Shown here: piece after piece, positions 18,741 through 26,561 of the stretch
Layout of the letters: the number at the start of each line of letters is the position of its first letter
Numbering within the stretch: position 1 is the stretch's first letter
NCBI GenBank assembly: GCA_025455065.1
Contig: JALONG010000015.1
Span: forward strand, 1-64,000
Direction: 5' to 3'
DNA: 64,000 nt
Source: Candidatus Kapaibacterium sp.
Lineage (GTDB): Bacteria > Bacteroidota > Ignavibacteria > Kapaibacteriales > UBA4661
The notes under the pieces: generated by a model
Told to the model about the DNA's origin: nothing
The model's database searches: none
The model's input: the letters and a program-made list of their open reading frames with translations, nothing else
Program-made: the position numbers and the translations under genes

Positions 18741-19285
18741 TGGGATTTGGTATTGTGATTGTGCTTGGAACGAAAATGTTTATCGGCATTGGCGAAAATT
18801 CTTTCCACAAGCGGTTGAATGTCTGCCAGATGTAGTAATGACGGCTTTTCGGGGATGATGTTGCATATCAGGACAACAGCCACTAGAGGAAAAGCTGCAT
18901 CATCGGCATAAAACGGCATTGCACGGGTTTTCCAAAGAGCGGCTTGAACACTTGCGCGGAGCAGCCTTTTCAGGCGATTCCTCATAACAGCAGGGCGTGT
19001 GCGACGTTTCGAGGAAACACCAACAAAAACCGTATCGGACGCAGCACGGCGAAAGCGCTCTAACTCAGGTACTGCCTGTTTTGCCGATGTTTCTACCGTG
19101 TGGCGAAACAGCAGAAAACCCGTAACTCCCCGATATGCAAACCGCGCTCCATGCTCAAAAATGAGGTCAAAAGCATTATGACCTTTGAGCGGCTGAATAC
19201 GGACGTTTTGTAGTGGTGGAGCGTTGTTCACAGTGGTGCGAGGTGAAAAATATGCGGTGTTTGAAAATGCCTGCATACCAAACAT
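18737..19285 (-). CDS. rnpA: Ribonuclease P protein component
   Basis: The protein is 182 aa, longer than most RnpA proteins (about 115-130) through roughly 30 extra N-terminal residues and a tail. The diagnostic RNR motif region is [20 protein letters not shown], preceded by FVGVS. The N-terminal [14 protein letters not shown] matches the usual L+G...F..vf..G start of the fold. It binds the catalytic RNA of RNase P, which trims tRNA 5' leaders. It lies between rpmH and yidD. The start could also be Met4. Confidence 0.93.
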   Translation of the reverse strand: MFGMQAFSNTAYFSPRTTVNNAPPLQNVRIQPLKGHNAFDLIFEHGARFAYRGVTGFLLFRHTVETSAKQAVPELERFRRAASDTVFVGVSSKRRTRPAVMRNRLKRLLRASVQAALWKTRAMPFYADDAAFPLVAVVLICNIIPEKPSLLHLADIQPLVERIFANADKHFRSKHNHNTKSQ

Positions 19286-19379
19286 AAATCAGGCGCAAGA
19301 ACAGTATTCATGCGCCTGAGAAAAAATATATTGTGCTGCAATATATCGTGCTGCAAATATCGTGCAGTGCGTTTGCCGA

Positions 19380-19535
19380 TTAACCGTTACGCGGTTCGTC
19401 GCTCACACTCAAGCGATAGCGCCCTTTGGCGCGGCGTGCAGCGAGGACTTTGCGTCCGTTTTTAGTAGCCATGCGTGCGCGGAAGCCGTGTACTTTGCGG
19501 CGGCGCAACTTGCTGGGTTGGAATGTACGTTTCAT
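19380..19535 (-). CDS. rpmH: 50S ribosomal protein L34
   Basis: The protein is 51 aa and begins [18 protein letters not shown], the nearly invariant L34 sequence; the longer upstream frame is rejected. It heads the rpmH-rnpA-yidD cluster. dnaA is not adjacent; the next gene is a divergent ScfR-like regulator. Confidence 0.98.
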   Translation of the reverse strand: MKRTFQPSKLRRRKVHGFRARMATKNGRKVLAARRAKGRYRLSVSDEPRNG

Positions 19536-19620
19536 TATCAGTTCGTAAAAATACAGTGAAAAACTTGATTGTTTGGCTATTGGACTACGTCTTTGCGTTT
19601 GACGCTTCAAAGAAAGACTA

Positions 19621-19654
19621 CAAATGTAGTGATTTTTCGGGAAATATTTGCAAA
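19621..19654 (-). promoter_or_regulatory. Bacteroidota-type promoter of rpmH
   Basis: Read on the minus strand: TTTG (19654-19651), 22 nt, then TACATTTG (19628-19621), matching the TTTG / TAnnTTTG consensus. It lies about 85 bp upstream of the rpmH start. Confidence 0.65.
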
Positions 19655-19857
19655 ATATTTTGCCGATGTGGAAAGAAATTGCGCATAATTCACACAAACC
19701 AGAGCAACTAACTTCAGCGAATTTTCGCTCAATAATAAAATTTCGCGTTCATCGAAATTTAGTTTCGCTTCAAGCGAAAAAGTATGTATCTTCGTGATAC
19801 TGTGTTTTTACCCGCTTCATCGCTTGCGGGTATTGATTTTGTTGTTATTTTTTGTTC

Positions 19858-21423
19858 ATGGAACTTGTTTACTCAACGCCTAATTTTATGAGTATGAGCG
19901 GCGAAAATCTTCGTATTATTCTCGGTATTAAGCTCAAGCAGCTGCGCACAGAAAAAGACCTGTCGCTGAAAGAACTTTCGGAGGAGACCGATTTATCCAT
20001 TTCCTATTTGAGTGAAATTGAAAAGGGAAAAAAATATCCGAAGCCGGAAAAAATTATTGCCCTTGCCCGTGCGCTGGGGACAACTTTTGACGACCTCGTT
20101 ACTCTCAAAGTTGATGAAGCGTTAGACCCGCTCACGGTCATCCTCAATTCCCCGATGCTCCGTGAATTCCCATTTGAGCTTTTCGGCATTGAGCAGCAAG
20201 ACATTATGGATTTGTTTTCTGCTTCTCCTGCCAAAGCCGGTGCGCTCTTGAAGACGCTTCTGGAAATTATTCGTGGTTACGACATGAGTGTCGAACAGTT
20301 CATTTTAGCGGCGTTACGTTCCTACCAAAAATTGCAACATAACTATTTCGAGGATTTGGAAGAAGCCGCAGAGCGCTTTATGACCGAAATGCAGTGGAAG
20401 CAAAAAACGCCTATGCCGACGGAACTTGTTAAAAAAGCACTCACGCAAAAATACGGCTACGACATTGATGAAACCTCGCTTTCGAGCTTTCCTGAATTAC
20501 AAAAATTCCGCACGATTTTTGTTCCGGCGAAAACCTCTAAACACGGCTCCTATCCTCACGTGAAGCCCCGTTTGTTACTCAACAAAGACCTAATTGACCG
20601 CCAGAAAGCCTTTATTTACGGGCGAGAATTGGGGTACAGCTATTTGAATTTGCGCGAAAGAGCGCTTACCTCATCATGGCTCAAGGTGGAATCGTTCGAG
20701 CAGGTACTGAATAATTTCAAAGCCTCGTATTTCTCCGGTGCGCTACTCATGAATCGTCATTCGATGGTCAAAGACATGACGAAATTGTTCCAGAAAAAAA
20801 TGTGGGATCCTTCCGCACTTGTTGCGATGCTGGATAAATACGCCGTTACGCCGGAAATGCTCCTGTATCGCATGACCGAACTGTTGCCGAAGTTTTTCGG
20901 GTTGGAAGAACTCCACTTTTTGCGCTTCAGTCACCGCACCAGTACAGGCAATATGAAACTCACGAAATTCCTGAATATGTCGCAAGTATTCGCGCCCTAC
21001 GGATTGGATTTGAACGAGCATTATTGTCGCCGTTGGCTGCCGATTGCTATTTTGAAGCGCGAACAAACGGAACTCGCCGAGCGCGACCCCACAACGCCGC
21101 TTGTTGTCGTGCAGCGCCCACACTTTGTCGAGAGTAACATTGAATATTTTGTTATCACCGTCGCACGGCGTTTTGCGCTCAAACCCCTCTTCCATTCAAG
21201 CGTTTCGATTGGTTTTTTGATGAACGATGCCTTCAAAGAAGCGGTAAAATTTTGGAATGACCCGAATATTGAGAGAATTACAGTGAACGAAACTTGCGAA
21301 CGCTGCGGCTTGCGAGATGATGTTTGCCGCGACCGCGTTGCACCGCCGACACTGTATATGAAAAATGAGCGCCAGCGTGTCCGCGAAACAAGTTTGCAGA
21401 AGATTTTAGCAGGCGGGCGGTAA
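19858..21423 (+). CDS. XRE-family regulator with IrrE-like/ScfR-type domain and C-terminal Cys motif
   Basis: The protein is about 521 aa. The N-terminal helix-turn-helix (about residues 15-75) is of the Cro/C1 type: LKQLRTEKDLSLKELSEETDLSISYLSEIEKGKKYP. The long remainder, with an IrrE/ImmA-like core and a C-terminal cluster CERCGLRDDVC, resembles short-chain fatty acyl regulators (ScfR/RamB). The metallopeptidase HExxH motif is not evident. ScfR-type regulators control acyl-CoA or glyoxylate-shunt genes; the target here is unknown. The start is uncertain (ATG at 19858, or the Met codons near 19888). It is transcribed away from rpmH. Confidence 0.78.
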   Translation: MELVYSTPNFMSMSGENLRIILGIKLKQLRTEKDLSLKELSEETDLSISYLSEIEKGKKYPKPEKIIALARALGTTFDDLVTLKVDEALDPLTVILNSPMLREFPFELFGIEQQDIMDLFSASPAKAGALLKTLLEIIRGYDMSVEQFILAALRSYQKLQHNYFEDLEEAAERFMTEMQWKQKTPMPTELVKKALTQKYGYDIDETSLSSFPELQKFRTIFVPAKTSKHGSYPHVKPRLLLNKDLIDRQKAFIYGRELGYSYLNLRERALTSSWLKVESFEQVLNNFKASYFSGALLMNRHSMVKDMTKLFQKKMWDPSALVAMLDKYAVTPEMLLYRMTELLPKFFGLEELHFLRFSHRTSTGNMKLTKFLNMSQVFAPYGLDLNEHYCRRWLPIAILKREQTELAERDPTTPLVVVQRPHFVESNIEYFVITVARRFALKPLFHSSVSIGFLMNDAFKEAVKFWNDPNIERITVNETCERCGLRDDVCRDRVAPPTLYMKNERQRVRETSLQKILAGGR

Positions 21424-21641
21424 ATGTTTGCTCGTGGGTTCGGGTTTTCCTTCAGACAAGCAGGAAAGCACGACGAAGCGGTAAAAAATGTACTTCGATA
21501 ACTTTCATGTTGGCAAAGAACGTGGCCTCTGCGCTAACGCGGTTAAAACACTTGCCTGATGCAGTTTTACCTCTCTTGCGGCGCACCTACGCAGTACATC
21601 AACAGTGCAACGGCTTTGTATCGTATTCTCCTCAGCGTACA

Positions 21642-22373
21642 ATGAACCACAAAACCTTATCCTTTGTATATGGCGGCATTATGCTGTTTCTCATGGCATT
21701 AGCTACCATACAATGCTCACCAATCATGGCTGGAAGCACGGAGAGCAAGCGCGATACGCTTACCTATCTTGCATTGGGTGATTCCTACACCATTGCCGAG
21801 CGGCTTCCGACAAAGGATTCATGGGCAACACAGCTTGCGGGGCTTGCGCGATTGCGCGGAGTAAACCTCCAAAACCCGCTTATTATCGCCCGCACAGGCT
21901 GGCGCACCGACCAACTGATGAACGCGATTCGTCAGGCGCAAAACTCCTTGCAAATTACGATGAGCGGTTACGACCTTGTAACATTGCTTATTGGGGTGAA
22001 CAATCAGTATCAAGGCGGTTCGGAGGAACTGTTCCGTGTTCAGTTTGCTTCGCTGTTGCAAATGTCCGTCATCATGGCACGCAATAAGCCTTCGCGGGTG
22101 GTGGTGTTATCTATTCCTGATTATGGCGTTGCTCCTTTCGCACAGAACCTCAACCGTGCGGCAATTTCGAGTGCTATTGACCGCTTTAATGCGATTAAAC
22201 GGGAAGAGTGCGCAAAGGCAGGTATCGCGTTTGTTGATATTACGCCGCTTTCGCGGGAATTTGCTCGCCAGCCTTTTCCCTTTGTGTCGGATGGTTTGCA
22301 TCCTTCTCCCGAACAATATGCCGCATGGGCAAATCTGGCGTTGCCGACGGTTTTGAGAGCATTGGAACGGTAG
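21642..22373 (+). CDS. SGNH/GDSL-family hydrolase, predicted lipoprotein
   Basis: The protein is 243 aa from the ATG at 21642, chosen because it starts a lipoprotein signal (hydrophobic core, then LATIQC). Block I is ALGDSYT with the nucleophile Ser, block III is GVNNQY and block V is SDGLHPSPEQY with the catalytic Asp and His. SGNH enzymes hydrolyse esters of lipids or acylated sugars; this one should be membrane-anchored outside the cytoplasm. It is about 105 bp upstream of cas3 on the same strand, so read-through into the cas locus is possible. No obvious promoter for cas3 itself was found. Confidence 0.88.
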   Translation: MNHKTLSFVYGGIMLFLMALATIQCSPIMAGSTESKRDTLTYLALGDSYTIAERLPTKDSWATQLAGLARLRGVNLQNPLIIARTGWRTDQLMNAIRQAQNSLQITMSGYDLVTLLIGVNNQYQGGSEELFRVQFASLLQMSVIMARNKPSRVVVLSIPDYGVAPFAQNLNRAAISSAIDRFNAIKREECAKAGIAFVDITPLSREFARQPFPFVSDGLHPSPEQYAAWANLALPTVLRALER

Positions 22374-22480
22374 AAGATTGTGGAATAAGCCTACGCCCAT
22401 TCGGTGGAGGAAGTTGCCAAGCGTTTGTTGTCGTGAACACACCATTTTTATCGTGCATATCATAATTGAGGAGGTACAAG

Positions 22481-25348
22481 ATGTCGTCCTACGGTAATTA
22501 TTGGGCAAAAGCCCGCAAAGCCGCAGAAAATCAGCCTGCGGTGTATCATTTGTTGCCGTATCATTTGTTGGATGTGGCGGCGGTGGGCTACACGCTTTTG
22601 GAGCAAGATACGCGGCTTCGGAAGCGTCTTGCAGACTTGTGTGGTATGGAAGAAGATGCGCTACATCTGTGGCTCGTGTTTATGTTGGCGTTGCATGATG
22701 TGGGGAAGTTTTCGCAGCAATTTCAGCAGATGAGGGATGATATTGTTACTGAATGTTTTCACCAACATTCGCTGAGAAGCATTTCACCGCAAAAGATTCA
22801 TCATACAACACTTGGCTACGCACTCTGGAAATTTTACCATCAAACGTGGTTTCATGCACTCAAGGATAATCCTTGCGCTATGCTTTGGAAGCAGATTGAG
22901 CAATGCTATACCGAAGCCGATACACCAAATTTTTGGATTCATGCAATCATGGGGCATCACGGGAAACCAATTGAACTTGGACAAGCAAATTCGATACGCG
23001 GTAAGCAAAGAAGTGACTGCTTTTCTGAACAAAACGTTGAGGCTGCATCAGCGTTTGTCGTAGATATGTCTGAAGTTTTTGCCGACTTATTTAATGAACA
23101 GATTGACGCTGACCAATTTTTTGTAAAAACACCTCTTTCACCTGCTGCATCGTGGGTGGTAGCGGGATTCGCTGTATTATGTGATTGGCTTGGTTCAGAC
23201 GAGCGATATTTTCCCTATAAGTCTGATGAAATTTCACTAGTTGAGTATTGGAAAAACTATGCAAATCTCAATGCACAAAAAGCAATTTCACAAAGTGGGG
23301 TGATTCCTGCAAAACCGGGCGAGGTGAAGACTACCGCTCAATGGTTTGGTTTTCCACCAAGCCCGCTTCAAGAATATGCTGAAAGCATTTCGCCTCTTGC
23401 ACTTGAACCTGCCTTGTACATTATCGAAGATTTAACCGGATCCGGTAAGACAGAAACGGCATTACTTTTAGCGAACCGCATCATTACTGCTGGTAATGCC
23501 GATGGAATTATGGTTGCTCTGCCGACAATGGCAACAAGCGATGCAATGTATGAGCGACTTGCAGAACAATATCAAGGATTATTTGCAAAAGATACTGCGC
23601 CGTCGTTAGCTCTCACACACAGCGCAGCAAAATTCCATGAGGGCTTTCGAGAAACGCTCGTGCCTCCCGAACATTGGCAGGATGATTCATATTCGCCAAA
23701 GACCAAAGAGATTGATGAATCAAGTATCTCTGCAGTATGCAACCGATGGTTTGCTGATTATCGTAAAAAATCTGTGTTGGCTGATGTTGGCGTGGGAACG
23801 ATTGATCAAATCCTGCTGTCGGTACTGCACAGCACGCACCAATCCTTGCGCTTATTCGGACTTTCTCGTAAAGTTATCATTGCCGACGAAATTCATGCTA
23901 ACGATACCTATATGCACAAACTCCTATGCGAAGTATTGAGGTTTCATGCAGCATTTGGTGGAAGTGCAGTTCTGCTTTCCGCTACCTTACCGATTGGAAT
24001 GAAACGCGAATTATCACAAGCATTTATTGAGGGCGCAAGGGGTTTAGAATCGGGGAAGTATGCGCTTTCTGACACTGAAAATGCTGGATTATCGCACACC
24101 GCTTATCCGCTTTTTACCACCGTACAGAGTTATTCAACACACGAAACTATTGACGCGAAGCCATTTCCAGCACGTAATTCTCTGCGACGCAGAGTACAGC
24201 ATAAATTTCTTCGTTCTGAAAAAGAAGCGTTGCAGCGTGTAGTAGAGGCATCACAAAGCGGTTGCGTACTCTGGATTCGCAATACTGTTAGTGATGCGAT
24301 GGCTGCATTTGCTGAATTGCAAGACCAAATTGCCAATTCACATTTGACGCTGTTTCATGCGCGTTTTGCCCTCCAAGACCGCTTGGCGATTGGAAAAAAG
24401 GTGCTGAAACTAGCAGGCAAACAGAGTGTGGGCAAAGAGCGGCTGGGGCGGGTGGTGATTGCCACCCAAGTTGCCGAGCAGTCTTTAGACGTAGATTTCG
24501 ACTGTGTTATTACCGACCTCGCGCCAATGGATGTTTTGCTTCAACGCATGGGAAGGCTTTGTCGCCACAAGCGCGACGCGCAGGGCATTATGCACCCAAA
24601 CAACACAGGCAATGACCAGCGCAAGGCAGTGTGGTATGTGCTTGCGCCGCCGCTCACAGAACCAATAGCAGAGAATTGGTACTCAGCACTGTTCCCAAAC
24701 GGGCGATATGTCTATCAAAACCACGCTCAACTTTGGCGCACAGCAAGAGCATTGGAGCATCGGTCTGAACTTGTCATGCCGGAAGATGCGCGAACCCTTA
24801 TCAACGAAGTATTTAACTCTGCTGAAGAGCCGGAGGCTTTGGTAAAGCACTCCGACGCTGTTTTCAAAGAAAGTGGTATTCAAAAACAACAAGCTCGGCA
24901 AAACATCGTAAAATTACACGATGGCTACCAAAGAACAACCCAGTCATGGGCAGAAGGCGACGATATGCGCATAACACCGACACGATTGGGCGAAGAAAGC
25001 ACGACCGTGCGCCTTGCGCATTGGAACGATGACCACACTGCGCTTATTCCATGGGCAAAGCACAACGATCCGGGAATTGCATGGCGTTTGAGTGAGGTAT
25101 CGGTGCGCCGACGAGTGATTGCTGAGGAATACCACGACAACATCCCCAAAACCGTTCTGGATGCTGCTTTCGAGACCATGCCCGACAAAGGCGCAAATGC
25201 GGTAACAATCGTTTTATCACCAAGCGCAAGCGGTAGTTCAAGCAATGAAATGGAGCAATGGATGGGCAGTGCGCTCAATCTTTCTCGAGAACTTGTCAAT
25301 GTAGAATACTCCACCAAGCATGGTTTGATGTGGAAGAAAGCCAAATAA
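22481..25348 (+). CDS. cas3: CRISPR-associated nuclease/helicase Cas3 (type I-E)
   Basis: The protein is 955 aa from the ATG at 22481, preceded by the SD GAGGAGGT. The N-terminal HD nuclease domain carries LHDVGKF (about residue 74) and the later MGHHGKP motif. The superfamily 2 helicase part has LTGSGKTETA (Walker A), ADEIHAND (DExH), LLSATLP and the motif VI-like QRMGRLCRH. Cas3 is recruited by Cascade bound to target DNA, then nicks and degrades it. It is fused in the usual HD-helicase order. It is separated from cas8e by an unusual 2-kb insertion (25349-27408). Confidence 0.97.
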   Translation: MSSYGNYWAKARKAAENQPAVYHLLPYHLLDVAAVGYTLLEQDTRLRKRLADLCGMEEDALHLWLVFMLALHDVGKFSQQFQQMRDDIVTECFHQHSLRSISPQKIHHTTLGYALWKFYHQTWFHALKDNPCAMLWKQIEQCYTEADTPNFWIHAIMGHHGKPIELGQANSIRGKQRSDCFSEQNVEAASAFVVDMSEVFADLFNEQIDADQFFVKTPLSPAASWVVAGFAVLCDWLGSDERYFPYKSDEISLVEYWKNYANLNAQKAISQSGVIPAKPGEVKTTAQWFGFPPSPLQEYAESISPLALEPALYIIEDLTGSGKTETALLLANRIITAGNADGIMVALPTMATSDAMYERLAEQYQGLFAKDTAPSLALTHSAAKFHEGFRETLVPPEHWQDDSYSPKTKEIDESSISAVCNRWFADYRKKSVLADVGVGTIDQILLSVLHSTHQSLRLFGLSRKVIIADEIHANDTYMHKLLCEVLRFHAAFGGSAVLLSATLPIGMKRELSQAFIEGARGLESGKYALSDTENAGLSHTAYPLFTTVQSYSTHETIDAKPFPARNSLRRRVQHKFLRSEKEALQRVVEASQSGCVLWIRNTVSDAMAAFAELQDQIANSHLTLFHARFALQDRLAIGKKVLKLAGKQSVGKERLGRVVIATQVAEQSLDVDFDCVITDLAPMDVLLQRMGRLCRHKRDAQGIMHPNNTGNDQRKAVWYVLAPPLTEPIAENWYSALFPNGRYVYQNHAQLWRTARALEHRSELVMPEDARTLINEVFNSAEEPEALVKHSDAVFKESGIQKQQARQNIVKLHDGYQRTTQSWAEGDDMRITPTRLGEESTTVRLAHWNDDHTALIPWAKHNDPGIAWRLSEVSVRRRVIAEEYHDNIPKTVLDAAFETMPDKGANAVTIVLSPSASGSSSNEMEQWMGSALNLSRELVNVEYSTKHGLMWKKAK

Positions 25349-25351
25349 GGT

Positions 25352-25382
25352 TTGGCTGAATGAAGAGAAGAGCGTACTTTTG
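25352..25382 (+). promoter_or_regulatory. Bacteroidota-type promoter just after cas3
   Basis: TTG at 25352-25354, a 20-nt spacer and TACTTTTG at 25375-25382 fit TTG-N19..21-TAnnTTTG exactly. It begins 4 bp after the cas3 stop. It would drive the orphan repeat, the DUF2335 cassette and the mini-array, independently of cas3. Confidence 0.6.
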
Positions 25383-25454
25383 TAGAAACACTGTGAAGAA
25401 TGGTACTATTATTGCCAACAACATTCGTTTTCATCATCGGCAGAGATATTTTTA

Positions 25455-25483
25455 TTCTTTCCCGCTGACGCGGGGATGAACCA
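25455..25483 (+). CRISPR. Orphan CRISPR repeat upstream of the DUF2335 cassette
   Basis: The stem CCCGC/GCGGG and seven of the eight handle bases (ATGAACC, then A instead of G) match the main repeat. The first three bases and two loop bases differ. Conservation of stem and handle suggests Cas6e could still cut it. No second repeat stands 61 bp downstream, and I found no match in the window for the 32 bases that follow (25484-25515). Confidence 0.75.
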
Positions 25484-25500
25484 CATTAACAAAACAACCG

Positions 25501-25734
25501 ATGCAAAAGATACCCTCCAAACAAACAATGCTTGCTTTCCGCACAGGCATTGGCTTTTCGTTCAACATTTTTGGCGGAAAACCAACTATAATCAATACTC
25601 CATCTCTCCAAGAGTATGGGACTATTCCTGCATCTGTGCAAGAAGGTCTCACCGCGTCGTGGAATTCCGTTCAATCCCTTATTCATCGTACTGCGCAACA
25701 ATATGGAACAAAACACTTTACCGGAAAAGAATGA
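25501..25734 (+). CDS. Small hypothetical protein upstream of the DUF2335 gene
   Basis: The frame has 77 codons, with a plausible ATG at 25501 and codon choice like its neighbours. It overlaps the DUF2335 start by 32 bp, which suggests translational coupling. No family was recognised; the sequence is moderately hydrophobic near residues 10-30 (TGIGFSFNIFGGKPTII). It begins 17 bp after the orphan repeat. It may be a real small partner of the DUF2335 protein or a chance frame. Confidence 0.35.
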   Translation: MQKIPSKQTMLAFRTGIGFSFNIFGGKPTIINTPSLQEYGTIPASVQEGLTASWNSVQSLIHRTAQQYGTKHFTGKE

Positions 25735-26104
25735 GCCACAATCAGAAGAAATAACAGCGTCTTCAACGACGCTGATTCAGCAAACGTACGTCGGACCCAC
25801 ACCGCCGGCATCAGAACTCGCCGCTCTCGAACGGATTGAGCAAGGAATGGCAAATAGAGTTTTGACAATGACAGAAAAAGAGCAAGAATCTATCCACGCT
25901 ATGCGGAAAGCCACAATGGAACTGCACAAGGAGGAGGTTGCCATAGCAAAAAGGGGGCAAATTTTCGGCTTTTCGCTCGCCGCTTTAAGTCTTGGCATGA
26001 CAACATATCTCGCCGCAAACGGACATTCCGTAGAAAGTATCGCAGGACTTTTGGTTGCTCTTGGTACACTCGCCGCTTCATTTTTCAATAAGCCAAAGAC
26101 ATGA
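25703..26104 (+). CDS. DUF2335 family predicted membrane protein
   Basis: The protein is 133 aa from the ATG at 25703. The pattern is that of DUF2335: P..SELAALERIEQGMANRVLTMTEKEQE, then HKEEVAIAKRGQIFGFSLA, then two short hydrophobic helices (about residues 90-106 and 113-127) separated by NGHSVES. DUF2335 proteins are small bitopic or hairpin membrane proteins of unknown function. The stop codon (26102-26104) directly abuts the first repeat of the mini-array at 26105, and an orphan repeat lies upstream. The cassette is thus enclosed by CRISPR repeats inside the cas locus. A role as membrane effector or toxin is speculation. Confidence 0.78.
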   Translation: MEQNTLPEKNEPQSEEITASSTTLIQQTYVGPTPPASELAALERIEQGMANRVLTMTEKEQESIHAMRKATMELHKEEVAIAKRGQIFGFSLAALSLGMTTYLAANGHSVESIAGLLVALGTLAASFFNKPKT

Positions 26105-26194
26105 ATGTTTCCCGCACACGCGGGGATGAACCGATGAACCTAAGATAACTTGATATATATCAAGAGCTTTTCCCGCACACGCGGGGTTTTCGTT
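26105..26194 (+). CRISPR. Two-repeat mini-array, candidate CreA/CreR-like guide RNA
   Basis: Repeat 1 (26105-26133) matches the main repeat at 28 of 29 positions, with stem and handle ATGAACCG intact. A spacer of exactly 32 nt follows (26134-26165). Repeat 2 (26166-26194) keeps the 15 stem-loop bases, while the handle is replaced by TTTTCGTT. Repeat 2 can thus still be cut by Cas6e but cannot start another crRNA, and its GC stem plus T-run may also end transcription. The spacer partly matches 26207-26238 just downstream. This layout (good first repeat, degenerate second repeat, nearby partial target promoter) is that of creA antitoxin RNAs and of guides that repress cas operons. Transcription would come from 25352-25382 or from cas3. 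Confidence 0.8.
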
Positions 26195-26203
26195 TTTATA
26201 TCA

Positions 26204-26238
26204 AAGATGAATCTAAGGTAACTTTTTATATTTTTTCT
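26204..26238 (+). promoter_or_regulatory. Partial protospacer with AAG PAM upstream of the HTH-fic-cas8e promoter
   Basis: AAG (26204-26206) precedes 32 bases that match the mini-array spacer at positions 1-5, 7-11, 13-18, 21-25 and 27 (22 of 32). The mismatches at 6 and 12 fall on the positions Cascade flips out and does not pair. The PAM-distal end (28-32) does not match. AAG is the canonical type I-E PAM. The site abuts the promoter's upstream element (TTG at 26238-26240), so bound Cascade should block RNA polymerase without a full R-loop, and hence without Cas3 attack. Confidence 0.75.
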
Positions 26239-26268
26239 TGACTAAATCAGAAAATTTTGATACGTTTG
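26238..26268 (+). promoter_or_regulatory. Bacteroidota-type promoter of the HTH-fic-cas8e operon
   Basis: TTG (26238-26240), a 20-nt spacer and TACGTTTG (26261-26268) fit the consensus. It lies 40 bp upstream of the HTH gene start and overlaps the end of the partial protospacer. Confidence 0.65.
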
Positions 26269-26308
26269 TACTGAGTTCACAAACACACAAATTTTTTCTA
26301 TCACGTCC

Positions 26309-26560
26309 ATGCAAAAACTCAACGGGCATTTTTCTACATCCCAAACCTTGTTTGACGTTCCAACAAACAATCGTGGTTATGCAACCACCGAATTTTTACG
26401 TCAAAACAAAAATTTACTAAATATAACAAAATTGGCGAAAATTGCCGGTATTAAATCCGATGCGGTTTTGTCAGCTGTGCGATACAACCACCAACTAACC
26501 ATGGATGAGTCTATGCGACTCACCGCAGCATTAGAAAAATGTGGATTTCGGGTGATATAG
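26309..26560 (+). CDS. Small HTH-like protein paired with Fic
   Basis: The protein is 83 aa. The C-terminal half (TEFLRQNKNLLNITKLAKIAGIKSDAVLSAVRYNHQLTMDESMRLTAALEKCGF) reads as a short Cro-like or phage-type helix-turn-helix domain. The N-terminal 25 residues are polar and unassigned. The stop is one base before the fic ATG, so the two are surely co-expressed. It could be an antitoxin or autoregulator for Fic, by analogy with FicTA-type pairs. It is not an obvious VbhA/FicA homologue, because no antitoxin-type SxxxE(G/N) motif was seen here; that motif is in Fic itself. Confidence 0.65.
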   Translation: MQKLNGHFSTSQTLFDVPTNNRGYATTEFLRQNKNLLNITKLAKIAGIKSDAVLSAVRYNHQLTMDESMRLTAALEKCGFRVI

Positions 26561-26561
26561 A

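Noticed and set aside
18531-19851. Chromosome origin near rpmH
   Set aside because: There is no dnaA next to rpmH and no cluster of DnaA boxes could be seen in 19536-19857.
25484-25515. Spacer-like 32 nt after the orphan repeat as a second regulatory guide
   Set aside because: I looked for a partial match with an AAG flank in the cas promoters, the leader and the vapBC-cas1 region and saw none.
25536-25550. Possible second repeat (TTTCCGCACAGGC) after the orphan repeat
   Set aside because: One C is missing from the stem, the right arm is absent and the distance is 79 bp instead of 61. It is probably chance.
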